Below, piece after piece: positions 48,152-56,943 of a stretch of DNA of 64,000 nt. The DNA is from Vermiculatibacterium agrestimuris. Lineage in GTDB: Bacteria > Bacillota > Clostridia > Oscillospirales > Oscillospiraceae. The stretch's first letter is position 1; each line of letters begins with the position of its first letter. The notes beneath the pieces are model-generated. The model worked only from the letters and a program-made list of their open reading frames with translations. It ran no database searches and had not been told where the DNA came from. The stretch covers positions 1-64,000 of the forward strand of contig NZ_CALPCU010000013.1 in NCBI RefSeq assembly GCF_943193085.1, read 5' to 3'. The translations under genes were made by a program, and so were the position numbers.

Positions 48152-48254
48152 GCGCTTCAAAAAAAGCCCGCAGAAAAGTGGAAGGAATTAGAAGGAAATG
48201 CGGGAAAACGTTGGGAAATAAGGAAAAAGGTTAAAGACCGGGAAGAACTGGGCG

Positions 48255-48266
48255 AATTACAAAATA
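48255..48266 (+). repeat. attR of element B
   Basis: AATTACAAAATA, identical to 41112-41123; lies 22 bp upstream of the -35 box of the next backbone gene. Confidence 0.8.
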
Positions 48267-48287
48267 ATAACAGTTGTGTCAAGAACA

Positions 48288-48316
48288 TTGACGATGCCGC
48301 CCGAAACGTGTAAAAT
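48288..48316 (+). promoter_or_regulatory. Promoter of the Big_2-domain gene
   Basis: TTGACG (48288-48293), 17 bp, TAAAAT (48311-48316). Confidence 0.75.
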
Positions 48317-48349
48317 AGGAAAAGAAAAATCCGAAACGGAGGGAACGGC

Positions 48350-49390
48350 ATGGCACGGCGCGGCACGAAGAACGACCTTGTCAAATGTGAATATTGCGGA
48401 GAGATGTACTCCGTCACCTATAAGCACTGCCCCTTCTGCAATGAGGACGGCACAGGCCGTTGGAACGAGCCGGAGGAGCAGGAGGATTATTACAGCGAGA
48501 GAGACGCCCGCTCCGGCGGGGGCAAGCGACTGGCCGGCGGAAGCCGGCGGCGGGGCAACGGCCCCAGCGCAGGTTCCATTATCGGCGGCATCCTCTCTCT
48601 GATCCTGATCATCGCCGCCGTTTGTATCGTGGTCTCCCTGGTGAGATCCTTCCTGGGAGGAAAGGATCCCAAGCCCAAGGAGAGCGCCGTGCCGGATCCT
48701 TCGGCGGCGGTGAGTACGATCCCCTCCACCGCACCCACGCAGCCGGCCCTTCCCAGCGCGGATCCGGCGGTGCCCAGTCCCGGCCAGGCCGTGGAGCCCT
48801 CCGCGCCTCCGGTTCCCACGGTGACCACCCCCGCGGTGGATCTGGTGACGCCTACCGGCTTTACATTGAGCAAGTCCGACTTTACCTTCGACCATGTGGG
48901 CGAGGTCTATAAGATCAAGGTGACTTACACGCCTGCCGACGCCCATGGGGACATTTCCTGGAGATCCAGCAACCCCAACGTGGCCTCCGTGTCCTGGGAT
49001 GGCACGGTGACGGCGGTGTCTCCCGGCACGGTCACCGTCACCGCCACCGTGGCCGGGGTGGGGGAGAAGAGCTGTATCGTGCGCTGCAGCTTCTCCAGCT
49101 CGTCCGCGCCGGTCTCCTCCGGGCAGTCCGGATCGGAGGGCACCCAGACGCCGGATACATCCTCCGCCGCCAAGCTCAGCCGGAGCGACTTTACATTGAG
49201 CTCTGTGGGCGACAGCTGGCGGCTGGTGGTCTCCGGCACCAGCTCCGCCGTGACCTGGGCCTCCAGCAACAGCGAGGTGGCCACAGTTGGGGCGGACGGC
49301 ACCGTCACCGCCGTGAGCAAGGGTACCTGCAACGTCACCGCCACAGTGGACGGGGTCACCCTCAAGTGCATCGTGCGCTGCAACTGGTGA
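48350..49390 (+). CDS. Membrane protein with N-terminal zinc ribbon and two Big_2 (Ig-like) domains
   Basis: 346 residues. A cytoplasmic zinc ribbon (CEYCGEMYSVTYKHCPFC, about 13-30) precedes a basic stretch, one membrane helix (about 75-100), a Pro/Ser-rich linker, and two bacterial Ig-like domains (about 160-245 and 270-346), each with a WxSSNxxVAxVxxDGTVTAVSxGTxxVTATV core. Big_2 domains mediate adhesion or act as spacers; the intracellular ribbon is a common clostridial combination of unknown role. Expression comes from the promoter beside attR. Confidence 0.85.
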   Translation: MARRGTKNDLVKCEYCGEMYSVTYKHCPFCNEDGTGRWNEPEEQEDYYSERDARSGGGKRLAGGSRRRGNGPSAGSIIGGILSLILIIAAVCIVVSLVRSFLGGKDPKPKESAVPDPSAAVSTIPSTAPTQPALPSADPAVPSPGQAVEPSAPPVPTVTTPAVDLVTPTGFTLSKSDFTFDHVGEVYKIKVTYTPADAHGDISWRSSNPNVASVSWDGTVTAVSPGTVTVTATVAGVGEKSCIVRCSFSSSSAPVSSGQSGSEGTQTPDTSSAAKLSRSDFTLSSVGDSWRLVVSGTSSAVTWASSNSEVATVGADGTVTAVSKGTCNVTATVDGVTLKCIVRCNW

Positions 49391-49402
49391 TCGAAAGAGA
49401 GA

Positions 49403-49434
49403 GAAAGGGACGGCCCTCGGGCCGTCCCTTTTTT
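49403..49434 (+). terminator. Rho-independent terminator
   Basis: AAGGGACGGCCC / GGGCCGTCCCTT with a 2-3-nt loop, T6 following. Confidence 0.9.
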
Positions 49435-49661
49435 GCGCCTTTTCGGCAGAAGGACTTCGGACAAAGTGACGAGGAGGGCGACATAAAAGCGGAAGTTATC
49501 TGTATATGTTGCTCAAAAAATGGATTTTTCACAAATAACCGCAGTTTTGTCCAGTGGATATTAAAACCGGCGTTTTGTAAAATATAATCATACCGAGCGC
49601 CAGAACTGTCTCTTGTTTTGGCAGGATAAACAAACAATCAACCTAAGGAGGAGTACATCGT

Positions 49662-51080
49662 ATGAAAAAGCGTATTCTCGCGCTGACCCTGTCCCTGGCC
49701 ATGACGGCCGGTCTGCTCGCCGGCTGCGGCGGCGACAACAATCCCCCGGCGGAGAGTAAGGCGGCCGATCCCGCCCCGGCTCAGTCCCAGGCGGCCGATC
49801 CCGCTCCCGCTACCCCCGACACCTCCAACATGAGCGAGGTGCAGAAGATCATTGCCGAGGCCGAGACCATGAGTTGGGAAGACCTGGCCAAAAAGGCCAT
49901 CGAGGAGTCCAACGGCAAGACCTTCTTCGGCGTGGGCAACTCCAGCCGCGGCAAGTCTGCCCTGCCCCTGTTCATCGAGGCTCTGCAGGCCATCGACTCG
50001 GGCTACAACATGGAGTTCGAGTGGCAGCAGCCCAAGAACAACAAGATCTTCGACCAGCTCACCGCCGACTCCCTGAAGCCTGAGGGCACCTTCGCCATGA
50101 CCCTCATCCAGGACGGCAACCAGATCGAGAGCAAGATGGTGCAGACCGGCATCCTGGATACCTTTATCCCCAAGGAGTGGGCCGAGGCCAACGGCACCAC
50201 CGCCGACGCCTATGACGGCTTCCTGCCCCTGCAGACCCTGAACAAGGTCTTTATGTACAACAACACCGGCTCCAAGACCTACGACAACTGCTGGGACTTC
50301 GTGGCCGAGGGCGAGCACGGCCTGTACATGGATATCGACTCCGAGATCGTGGGCAAGAACTTTCTGTACATGCTTACCGAGGATACTTACGCCGGCTGGC
50401 TCAAGGAGGCCTTTGACGCCCTGAGCGCTGAGGAGCAGGCCTACTTCCAGCCCGTCATCAATGAGATGAAGTCCGAGGCCGAGGATCTGGGCCTGGGCGC
50501 CAACGGCGCTTATGCTCTGGCCTGGATCAAGCTGTGGGTGGAGTCCTACAACGCCCAGACCGACGACGGCCCCATCTGCAACACCCTGGTGGACAAATCC
50601 GCCACCGATCAGTTCGGCCTGCTGGTGTACTCCAAGCTGCGCTCCGTGGAGGAGTCCAGCTCCGTATCCGTCAACAACATCAACGTGGCGGCCTATGACG
50701 ACGGCTATACCGGCATCGGCGGCTACGGCTACTGCCACTACCTGTTCGTCACCGACAACAGCCCCCTGCCCTGGACTGCCTGCGCCTTCATCCGCTACAT
50801 GACCTGCGATGTGGACGGCTTCTCCGCCTGGGGCAAGGACATGGGCGGCTACTCCTCCAACCCCACCGTGGCCGAGGGCACCGAGGCCAAGTACGGCCAC
50901 TCCAAGGGCGGCATGGCTGAGGACGGCACCACCGTTCAGTTCGAGGCCAAGAACGACCGTGGCTACGACTGGTGGACCGGCGAGGGCAAGCTGGTTCTGG
51001 AGGATCCCGAGTACTGCGCCGACGTGGCCTTTACCGTGGGCTCCTGGATCGAGATGCTGACCAAGTATTCCGCGGGCTGA
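49662..51080 (+). CDS. ABC importer solute-binding lipoprotein, copy 1
   Basis: 472 residues with lipobox LLAGC and a Pro/Ala/Glu/Asp linker containing an AADPAPAQSQAADPAP repeat. The mature part has the periplasmic-binding-protein look (GNSSRGKSALPLFIEALQAIDSGYN, NKIFDQLTADSLKPEGTFAMTLIQDGNQIESKMV, LLVYSKLRSVEESS). It begins a cluster with a near-duplicate (51801), a fused permease and an ATPase of the Fbp/Pot type. The ligand is unknown. AAGGAGG precedes the ATG. Confidence 0.88.
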   Translation: MKKRILALTLSLAMTAGLLAGCGGDNNPPAESKAADPAPAQSQAADPAPATPDTSNMSEVQKIIAEAETMSWEDLAKKAIEESNGKTFFGVGNSSRGKSALPLFIEALQAIDSGYNMEFEWQQPKNNKIFDQLTADSLKPEGTFAMTLIQDGNQIESKMVQTGILDTFIPKEWAEANGTTADAYDGFLPLQTLNKVFMYNNTGSKTYDNCWDFVAEGEHGLYMDIDSEIVGKNFLYMLTEDTYAGWLKEAFDALSAEEQAYFQPVINEMKSEAEDLGLGANGAYALAWIKLWVESYNAQTDDGPICNTLVDKSATDQFGLLVYSKLRSVEESSSVSVNNINVAAYDDGYTGIGGYGYCHYLFVTDNSPLPWTACAFIRYMTCDVDGFSAWGKDMGGYSSNPTVAEGTEAKYGHSKGGMAEDGTTVQFEAKNDRGYDWWTGEGKLVLEDPEYCADVAFTVGSWIEMLTKYSAG

Positions 51081-51096
51081 TTTAAGCATAGCCTAT

Positions 51097-51126
51097 CTGC
51101 CCCGGCACGATTTCGTGCCGGGGCAG
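51097..51126 (+). other. Perfect 14-bp intercistronic hairpin
   Basis: CTGCCCCGGCACGA / TCGTGCCGGGGCAG with a 2-nt spacer, no T tract. Such structures after binding-protein genes often stabilise the upstream mRNA and raise its level relative to the membrane components. Confidence 0.6.
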
Positions 51127-51146
51127 TAGCTAAAAGGGGAATTTTC

Positions 51147-51758
51147 ATGATCAAAAATGTAATTTTTGACGTGGGCGGCGTGCTCATGGACTTTGACACT
51201 GGAGCCCTGTGCCGGGCACTGACCGAGAACGAGGCGGACGCCCAGCTCCTCGATGCGGAGACCTTTGGTCACCCGGACTGGATCTCCCTGGATCGGGGCG
51301 TACCTGAGGCGGCGGTACTGGCTGGGTTTCAGTCGCACCTGCCCCAGCGCCTGCATGCCGCCGCCGCCGAGCTGCTCAAGCGTTGGGATGAGTGGCTGAC
51401 GCCGGAGAAGGATATCAACGCTCTGGCTTTGGAGCTGGATGCCATGGGGATCCAAGTGTATATCCTTTCCAACACCTCTCCGGAGTTTTACCGCTTCAGC
51501 AAACGGATCCCGGCCTGGCCGGTGGTGAAGGGCTGCATCCTCTCCTTTGAGGAGAAGCTCCTGAAGCCTGATCCGGAGATCTACCGCCGCCTGTTGTCCA
51601 GGTTCGGACTGGCTCCGGGGGAAAGCTTCTTTGTGGATGACAACCATTTGAATATCGAGGCTGCCAAGTGGTGCGGCCTGAAAGGGGAGCTCTACCGGCA
51701 CGATATCGTGCGCCTGCGGGCGAGCCTGCGGGCCGAAGGGGTAGAGGTAAAACCCTGA
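51147..51758 (+). CDS. HAD superfamily hydrolase
   Basis: 203 residues with HAD motif I IKNVIFDVGGVLMDFD, motif II YILSNTS, motif III Lys in FEEKLLKPDPEIYRRLL and motif IV FFVDDNHLNIEAA. Motif I reads DVGGV, where the second Asp position of DxDGT is Gly, as in many haloacid-dehalogenase-like (YihX/epoxide hydrolase N-like) proteins. Located between the two binding-protein genes; its substrate may relate to the imported compound. Confidence 0.9.
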   Translation: MIKNVIFDVGGVLMDFDTGALCRALTENEADAQLLDAETFGHPDWISLDRGVPEAAVLAGFQSHLPQRLHAAAAELLKRWDEWLTPEKDINALALELDAMGIQVYILSNTSPEFYRFSKRIPAWPVVKGCILSFEEKLLKPDPEIYRRLLSRFGLAPGESFFVDDNHLNIEAAKWCGLKGELYRHDIVRLRASLRAEGVEVKP

Positions 51759-51800
51759 AACATAGCAAAGAACTGCTTTTAATAACAGAAGGGAGATCAT

Positions 51801-53225
51801 ATGGTTATGACTGGGTTTAAACGTATTTTATCCGGTTCCCTGGCGCTGAGCCTGTGCCTGTCTCTGGCCGGCTGCGGCGGCAACAACAATCCCCCGGCGG
51901 AGAGTAAGGCGGCCGATCCCGCCCCGGCTCAGTCCCAGGCGGCCGATCCCGCCCCCGCCACGCCGGACACCTCCAACATGAGCGAGGTGGAGAAGATCAT
52001 CGCCGAGGCTGAGACCATGACCCTGGAGGAGCTGGCGAAGAAGGCCATTGAGGAGTCCAACGGCAAGACCTTCCATGCCGTGGGCAACTCCAGCCGCACC
52101 CCCACCGCCATTACCAACTTTATTGCCTACCTCCAGACCATCGAGCCCAGCTATACGCTGGAGGAGGACTGGCAGACCCCCAAGAACAATAAGATCTTCG
52201 ATCAGCTCACCGCCGACTCTCTGAAGGACACCGGCACCTTTGCCATGACCCTCATTCAGGACGGCAACCAGATCGAGAGCAAGATGGTGCAGACCGGCAT
52301 CCTGGATACCTTTATCCCCAAGGAGTGGGCCGAGGCCAAGGGTACGACCGCCGACGAGTGGACCGGTTATCTGCCCATGCAGACCGGCAGCAAGGTCTTT
52401 ATGTATAACAACCAGGGCAGCAAGACCTACGACAACTGCTGGGACTTCGTGGCCGAGGGCGAGCACGGCCTGTACATGGACATCGACTCTGAGATCGTGG
52501 GCAAGAACTTCCTCTATATGCTGACCCGGGACGACTATGCCGCCTGGCTCAAAGAGGCGTATGAGGCGCTTTCTGCCGAGGAGCAGGCTTACTTCACGCC
52601 CGTCATTGACGAGATGGCCGCAGACGCCACCGATTTGGGCCTTGGCCCCGATGGAAAGTATGCCCTGGCCTGGATCAAGCTGTGGGTGGAGTCCTACAAT
52701 GCCCAGACCGACGATGGCCCCATCTGTAATATCCTGGTGGATAAATCCGCCGCCGACCAGTTCGGCCTGCTGGTCTACTCCAAGCTGCGCAGCGTGGAGG
52801 AATCCGCCTCCATTTCCAAGAACAACATCAATGTGGCCGCCTATCAGGACGGCTATCAGGGTATCGGCGGCTACGGCTACTGCCACTACCTGTTCGTCAC
52901 CGACAACAGCCCCCTGCCCTGGACTGCCTGCGCGCTCATCGCCTTTATCACGGAGACGGTGGACGGATACTCCGCCTGGGGCAAGGACATGGGCGGCTAT
53001 TCCTCCAACCCCGAGCTGGCCGCTGAGATCGAAGAGGTCTACCAGCACTCCAAGGGCGGTATGGCTGAGGATGGCGTCACGGTAGAGTTTCCCGCCAAGA
53101 ACGACCGTGGCTACGACTGGTGGTCTACGGAGGGCAAGCTGGTTCTGGAGGATCCCGAGTACTGCGCCGACGTGGCCTTTACCGTGGGCTCCTGGATCGA
53201 AATGCTGACCAAGTACGCCGCCTGA
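51801..53225 (+). CDS. ABC importer solute-binding lipoprotein, copy 2
   Basis: 474 residues, closely similar along its length to the protein at 49662 (for example identical AMTLIQDGNQIESKMVQTG and FVAEGEHGLYMDIDSEIV) but with a different signal peptide (LSGSLALSLCLSLAGC). The linker coding sequence is identical in DNA to that of copy 1 over about 60 bp. Two binding proteins for one membrane part may extend the substrate range. Confidence 0.88.
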   Translation: MVMTGFKRILSGSLALSLCLSLAGCGGNNNPPAESKAADPAPAQSQAADPAPATPDTSNMSEVEKIIAEAETMTLEELAKKAIEESNGKTFHAVGNSSRTPTAITNFIAYLQTIEPSYTLEEDWQTPKNNKIFDQLTADSLKDTGTFAMTLIQDGNQIESKMVQTGILDTFIPKEWAEAKGTTADEWTGYLPMQTGSKVFMYNNQGSKTYDNCWDFVAEGEHGLYMDIDSEIVGKNFLYMLTRDDYAAWLKEAYEALSAEEQAYFTPVIDEMAADATDLGLGPDGKYALAWIKLWVESYNAQTDDGPICNILVDKSAADQFGLLVYSKLRSVEESASISKNNINVAAYQDGYQGIGGYGYCHYLFVTDNSPLPWTACALIAFITETVDGYSAWGKDMGGYSSNPELAAEIEEVYQHSKGGMAEDGVTVEFPAKNDRGYDWWSTEGKLVLEDPEYCADVAFTVGSWIEMLTKYAA

Positions 53226-53285
53226 GATATCCCCATTTTCCTGTCTATGACCAGCCTGAGGACAGGGCTGCGGTGAAACAATAGC

Positions 53286-53337
53286 GGAAAAGGCACCCCC
53301 GGGGCGGTGTACCTGCCGCGCCGGGGGCGCCTTTTTT
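53286..53337 (+). terminator. Terminator or attenuator between binding protein and permease
   Basis: AAAGGCACCCCCGGGGCGG / CCGCGCCGGGGGCGCCTTT (small mismatches) with T6. Partial read-through would give more binding protein than permease. Confidence 0.75.
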
Positions 53338-53371
53338 CCCAAGTCCTCCATTCTCAAGAGAGGAGCTGCCT

Positions 53372-55204
53372 ATGAACGAGAACACCACCCTGGCCGCCAG
53401 TCCGTCGGCCATTTGGCTCAACAAGATCAAGACCTTTTTTTCCAAGCCCTACAATGTGATCCTGCTGCTGTTTGGCATCGTGGTGACGGTGACCACCATC
53501 GCCCCCATCCTGGCCATTATTCAGGACACCTTTAAGATCCACCCCGGTACCATCGACCAGCACCTCACCGGCATGGCCTCTGGCTATACGGCGGTGAACT
53601 ACATCGACCTGTTTACCAGCAAGATGGCAAAGGCCAACCTTTGGACGCCTCTGCTCAACACGGTCTGGCTGGCGGTGGGCACCTGCATCGTGTCCATCCT
53701 CTTCGGCGGCATTTTCGCCTTTCTCATCACCCGAACCAACCTGGCCTGGCGGAAGTATCTCAGCTCCATCTTCATCTTCCCCTATATCATGCCCCAGTGG
53801 ACGCTGGCGGTGGTGTGGCAGAACCTCTTTAACTCCAACGCCGTTACCGGCACCTCCAACGGCCTGCTGGCCACCCTGTTCAGCATCAACATGCCCATGT
53901 GGTGGTGTAAGGGCCTGTTCCCCAGCCTCATGGTGCTGGGCCTCCACTACGCCCCCTTTGCCTATATCCTTATTGGCGGCATCTTCCGCAACATGGACGC
54001 CAACCTGGAGGAGGCGGCCACCATTCTGGACACCCCCCGGTGGAAGATCGCCTTCCGGGTGACCCTGCCCATGGTGAAGCCTGCCATCCTCTCCACCATT
54101 CTGCTGGTCTTCGGCTCGGCCATGGGCTCCTACCCGGTGCCCCATTACCTGGGCCTGACCACCCTCTCCACCAAGTACGTGTCCATGAACTCCAAGTATA
54201 CCGGCGAGGCCAGCATCCTGGCCATCATTATGATGGTCTTCGGCGTGGCCATTATGATGCTCAATCAGATGAGCCTGAAAAGCCGCAAGAGCTATACCAC
54301 CGTTACCGGCAAGTCCGGCCAGATCTCCAAGATCAACCTGGGCAAGGTGGGCCGGTACGTCATCGCCCTTGTGCTGGTCATCGTGACCTTCTTCACCAGC
54401 ATTTTCCCCATCGTCTCCTTCGCCTTCGAGACCTTCCTGCCCAATCCCGGCGACTACTCCTTCCTCTACACCGGGGATACCTCCAACCTGACCACCAAGT
54501 GGTGGGTCACCGACGAGAACGTCACGGAGAACGGTATGTACGGTCAGAAGGGTATCCTCCACAATGAGACCATCTGGAGGGCCTTCCGGGGCACCATGCT
54601 GGTCAGCGTGGCCTGCGCGCTCCTGGCGGGCACCATCGGTACCCTTATCGGCTACGCCGTCTCCAAGAACCGACGAGGGCGATGGGCAAGCTACGTCTAC
54701 AATATGGCGTTTTTGCCCTATCTGATGCCCTCTATCGCCGTGGGCGCGGCCTTCTTCATTCTGTTCTCCAACCAGCATATTAACCTCTTTAACACCTATA
54801 CGCTGCTCATCATCACCGGTGTCATCAAGTACATCCCCTTTGCCAGCCGTACCTCCCTCAACTCCATGCTCCAGCTCTCCGGTGAGATCGAGGAGGCGGC
54901 CATCATCCAGAACGTGCCCTGGATCAAACGGATGAGCCACATCATCATCCCCATCCAGAAGTCCTCCATCATCTCCGGCTACATGCTCCCCTTCATGACC
55001 TGCCTGCGGGAGCTGAGCCTGTTCCTGCTGCTGTGTACCCAGGGCTTCATCCTCTCCACCACGCTGGACTACTTTGACGAGATGGGCCTCTACGCCTTCT
55101 CCAGCGGCATCAACCTGATCCTTATCATCACCATTCTCGTGTTCAACACCCTTGTCAACAAGCTCACCGGAGCCAGTCTGGACGAGGGGATAGGAGGTAA
55201 CTGA
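53372..55204 (+). CDS. ABC importer permease, two fused BPD domains (Fbp/Thi type)
   Basis: 610 residues with about 12 membrane helices, two binding-protein-dependent transport domains (about 75-300 and 390-600). Each has an EAA-type loop: MDANLEEAATILDTPRWKIAFRVTLPMVKPAI in the first and LSGEIEEAAIIQNVPWIKRMSHIIIPIQKSSI in the second. The fused layout is typical for iron(III), thiamine and some phosphonate importers. One bp separates its TGA from the ATPase start region. Confidence 0.93.
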   Translation: MNENTTLAASPSAIWLNKIKTFFSKPYNVILLLFGIVVTVTTIAPILAIIQDTFKIHPGTIDQHLTGMASGYTAVNYIDLFTSKMAKANLWTPLLNTVWLAVGTCIVSILFGGIFAFLITRTNLAWRKYLSSIFIFPYIMPQWTLAVVWQNLFNSNAVTGTSNGLLATLFSINMPMWWCKGLFPSLMVLGLHYAPFAYILIGGIFRNMDANLEEAATILDTPRWKIAFRVTLPMVKPAILSTILLVFGSAMGSYPVPHYLGLTTLSTKYVSMNSKYTGEASILAIIMMVFGVAIMMLNQMSLKSRKSYTTVTGKSGQISKINLGKVGRYVIALVLVIVTFFTSIFPIVSFAFETFLPNPGDYSFLYTGDTSNLTTKWWVTDENVTENGMYGQKGILHNETIWRAFRGTMLVSVACALLAGTIGTLIGYAVSKNRRGRWASYVYNMAFLPYLMPSIAVGAAFFILFSNQHINLFNTYTLLIITGVIKYIPFASRTSLNSMLQLSGEIEEAAIIQNVPWIKRMSHIIIPIQKSSIISGYMLPFMTCLRELSLFLLLCTQGFILSTTLDYFDEMGLYAFSSGINLILIITILVFNTLVNKLTGASLDEGIGGN

Positions 55205-55205
55205 T

Positions 55206-56852
55206 ATGCCGAAAATCGAACTGACCCATGTGACCAAGCGGTGGGATAAATTCTACGCCGTGGACGATCTGGATCTGGTCATTGAGGATAACGCCTTTGT
55301 CACTCTGCTGGGCCCCTCAGGCTGCGGTAAGACCACCACCCTGCGGATGATCGCCGGACTGGAGACCCCCACCTCGGGCCGCATCACCATCGGCGACACC
55401 GTGGTCTTCGACTCGGAGGCGGGCATCAACGTGCCCCCCAACAAGCGGAAGGTGGGCTTCCTGTTCCAGAACTACGCCCTCTGGCCCAACATGACGGTCT
55501 ACCAGAACATCTCCTTCGGTCTGACCAATGTGAAGGAGGAGCTGCCCAAAATCGACCTGGAGGCCCGGAAGACCGCCGCCCTCATCAAGGCGCTGAAGCG
55601 GCCTGACGACGTGGTGAAGACCATCCAGGAGTGTGTGGACAAAAAGGGTAAGCTGGATGTGAACAAAGCCCACATTAAGCTCATTGACCGCTATGAGATC
55701 TCCATCTACACCGCCAAAGAGCTCATGGGCTACAAGCTCCACGAGTCCATGGAGCCGGCCACCATCGCCCAGGCCAAGCTCTCTGAGCTGGAGAAGGCGC
55801 TGGAGGCGGCCAGGGCCAAATGCCAGAGCGAGGGGTGCACCTTCTCTGACGACTTTACCTACCTGAAAGACGGCAAGCCGGTCACCAGCGTGCGCAAGCT
55901 CTCCAAGGAGGAGATCGACCTCAGTGTGCGCCGGGTGGCCCGGATCGTGAAGATCGGCATGTTTATGGACCGCTACCCCGCCGAGCTCTCCGGCGGCCAG
56001 CAGCAGCGGGTGGCCATCGCCCGTACTCTGGCTCCCGAGCCCTCGGTGCTGTTCATGGACGAGCCTCTTTCCAACCTGGACGCCAAGCTGCGTCTGGAGA
56101 TGCGCTCTGAGCTCCAGCGGCTCCACCTGGAGACCGGCTCCACCTTCGTCTACGTCACCCACGACCAGATGGAGGCCATGACCCTGGCCACCAAGATCTG
56201 CCTGATCGAAAACGGTGTGCTTCAGCAGTACGACGCGCCCCTGACGGTCTATGGCCAGCCCAACAACACCTTTGTGGCCGACTTTGTAGGAAACCCCGCC
56301 ATCAATTTTGTGGAGGGCAAGGGCAGTCAGAACGCCGACGGCTCCATTGGCCTGACCATCTTCGACGGCACCCGGGTCACCTTTACCCCCCAGGCCCCCA
56401 TCCAGGTGGCCGACTGGTTCGCCCAGGCCGACGCCGAGGATGAGCACAAGCGTCAGCTCATGGCGGAAAAGGCCACCCAGAAGGGCTATGTGGAGAAGGG
56501 CAACAAGGACACGGTCTTCCGCTACCACGTGGCCCTGGTGGACGAGGAGGAGGACTTCGGCGACGAGGTGGAGCTCACCGACGAGGACTTCGTCCTGGGC
56601 GTCCGGCCCGAGTTCCTGCGCATCTCCGACGACGGGGCCCTGGAGGGGGAGATCTACTCCGCCATGCCCACCGGCATGGAGACCACCGTCAAAGTGCGGC
56701 TGGGAGAGTACCTCCTCACCGGCGTGGTCTTCGGCGGCGTGCTCTACCAGATCGGGCAGAAGGTTCGCCTGGACTTCCGGGGAGAGGATATCGTCCTCTT
56801 CAGCCGCAGGAACGGCCGCCTCATCACCCAGGGCCGACTGACCATCCAATAA
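55206..56852 (+). CDS. ABC importer ATPase with a large insertion before the signature motif
   Basis: 548 residues. Walker A GPSGCGKTT (36-44), Q-loop at Gln 88 (FLFQNYALWP), signature LSGGQQQR (261-268), Walker B VLFMDE (281-286), H-loop His 319. Between Q-loop and signature there are 173 residues instead of about 50, including a helical, Lys/Glu-rich insert (about 110-235: ELEKALEAARAKCQSEGC ... LKDGKPVTSVRKLS). The C-terminal TOBE-like domain (about 360-548) also holds an acidic insert (LVDEEEDFGDEVELTDEDF). All motifs are intact so it should be active. Confidence 0.92.
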   Translation: MPKIELTHVTKRWDKFYAVDDLDLVIEDNAFVTLLGPSGCGKTTTLRMIAGLETPTSGRITIGDTVVFDSEAGINVPPNKRKVGFLFQNYALWPNMTVYQNISFGLTNVKEELPKIDLEARKTAALIKALKRPDDVVKTIQECVDKKGKLDVNKAHIKLIDRYEISIYTAKELMGYKLHESMEPATIAQAKLSELEKALEAARAKCQSEGCTFSDDFTYLKDGKPVTSVRKLSKEEIDLSVRRVARIVKIGMFMDRYPAELSGGQQQRVAIARTLAPEPSVLFMDEPLSNLDAKLRLEMRSELQRLHLETGSTFVYVTHDQMEAMTLATKICLIENGVLQQYDAPLTVYGQPNNTFVADFVGNPAINFVEGKGSQNADGSIGLTIFDGTRVTFTPQAPIQVADWFAQADAEDEHKRQLMAEKATQKGYVEKGNKDTVFRYHVALVDEEEDFGDEVELTDEDFVLGVRPEFLRISDDGALEGEIYSAMPTGMETTVKVRLGEYLLTGVVFGGVLYQIGQKVRLDFRGEDIVLFSRRNGRLITQGRLTIQ

Positions 56853-56868
56853 AAAAGAAAAAGGACAC

Positions 56869-56906
56869 AAAAAGAGGCGGCGGGAAAATTCCCGCTGCCT
56901 CTTTTT
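56869..56906. terminator. Bidirectional terminator between convergent operons
   Basis: AAAGAGGCGGCGGGAA / TTCCCGCTGCCTCTTT (one wobble), A5 left and T5 right. Confidence 0.9.
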
Positions 56907-56943
56907 GCAGGGAAGGGAGAAAAAAGAGAGTTTGAACGCCCCG

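Larger units (their letters stand above)
47697..48254. other. Non-coding right end of element B with several hairpins
   Basis: About 560 bp without a credible gene. It holds GCGAGGG...CCCTCGC (47810-47843 region), a GC palindrome CGCGCCCACGCGGGCGCG (around 47956), GCCCC-TAC-GGGGC (47972-47985 region), a terminator (48083-48117), the 24-bp end repeat and two iteron-like units. Hairpin-dense GC-rich DNA beside rep suggests an origin of replication or transfer. Confidence 0.5.
41112..48266. mobile_element. Element B: small integrated element with tyrosine integrase and HUH Rep, about 7.1 kb
   Basis: Bounded by AATTACAAAATA at 41112-41123 and 48255-48266. The internal ends carry an identical 24-bp tandem sequence. 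The gene set is integrase, type I toxin-antitoxin, cI-like repressor, early operon of small genes, excisionase-like protein, two Rep-like proteins and a Zn-ribbon protein. No capsid, portal or conjugation genes are present, so it is best described as an integrated rolling-circle-type plasmid or satellite. Confidence 0.85.

Noticed and set aside
47614..48234. 206-codon frame at the right end of element B
   Set aside because: Overlaps a zinc-ribbon gene in another frame and crosses hairpins and a terminator; composition not protein-like.
41112..48266. Element B as a prophage
   Set aside because: No capsid, terminase, portal, tail or lysis gene; the early switch alone does not make a phage.
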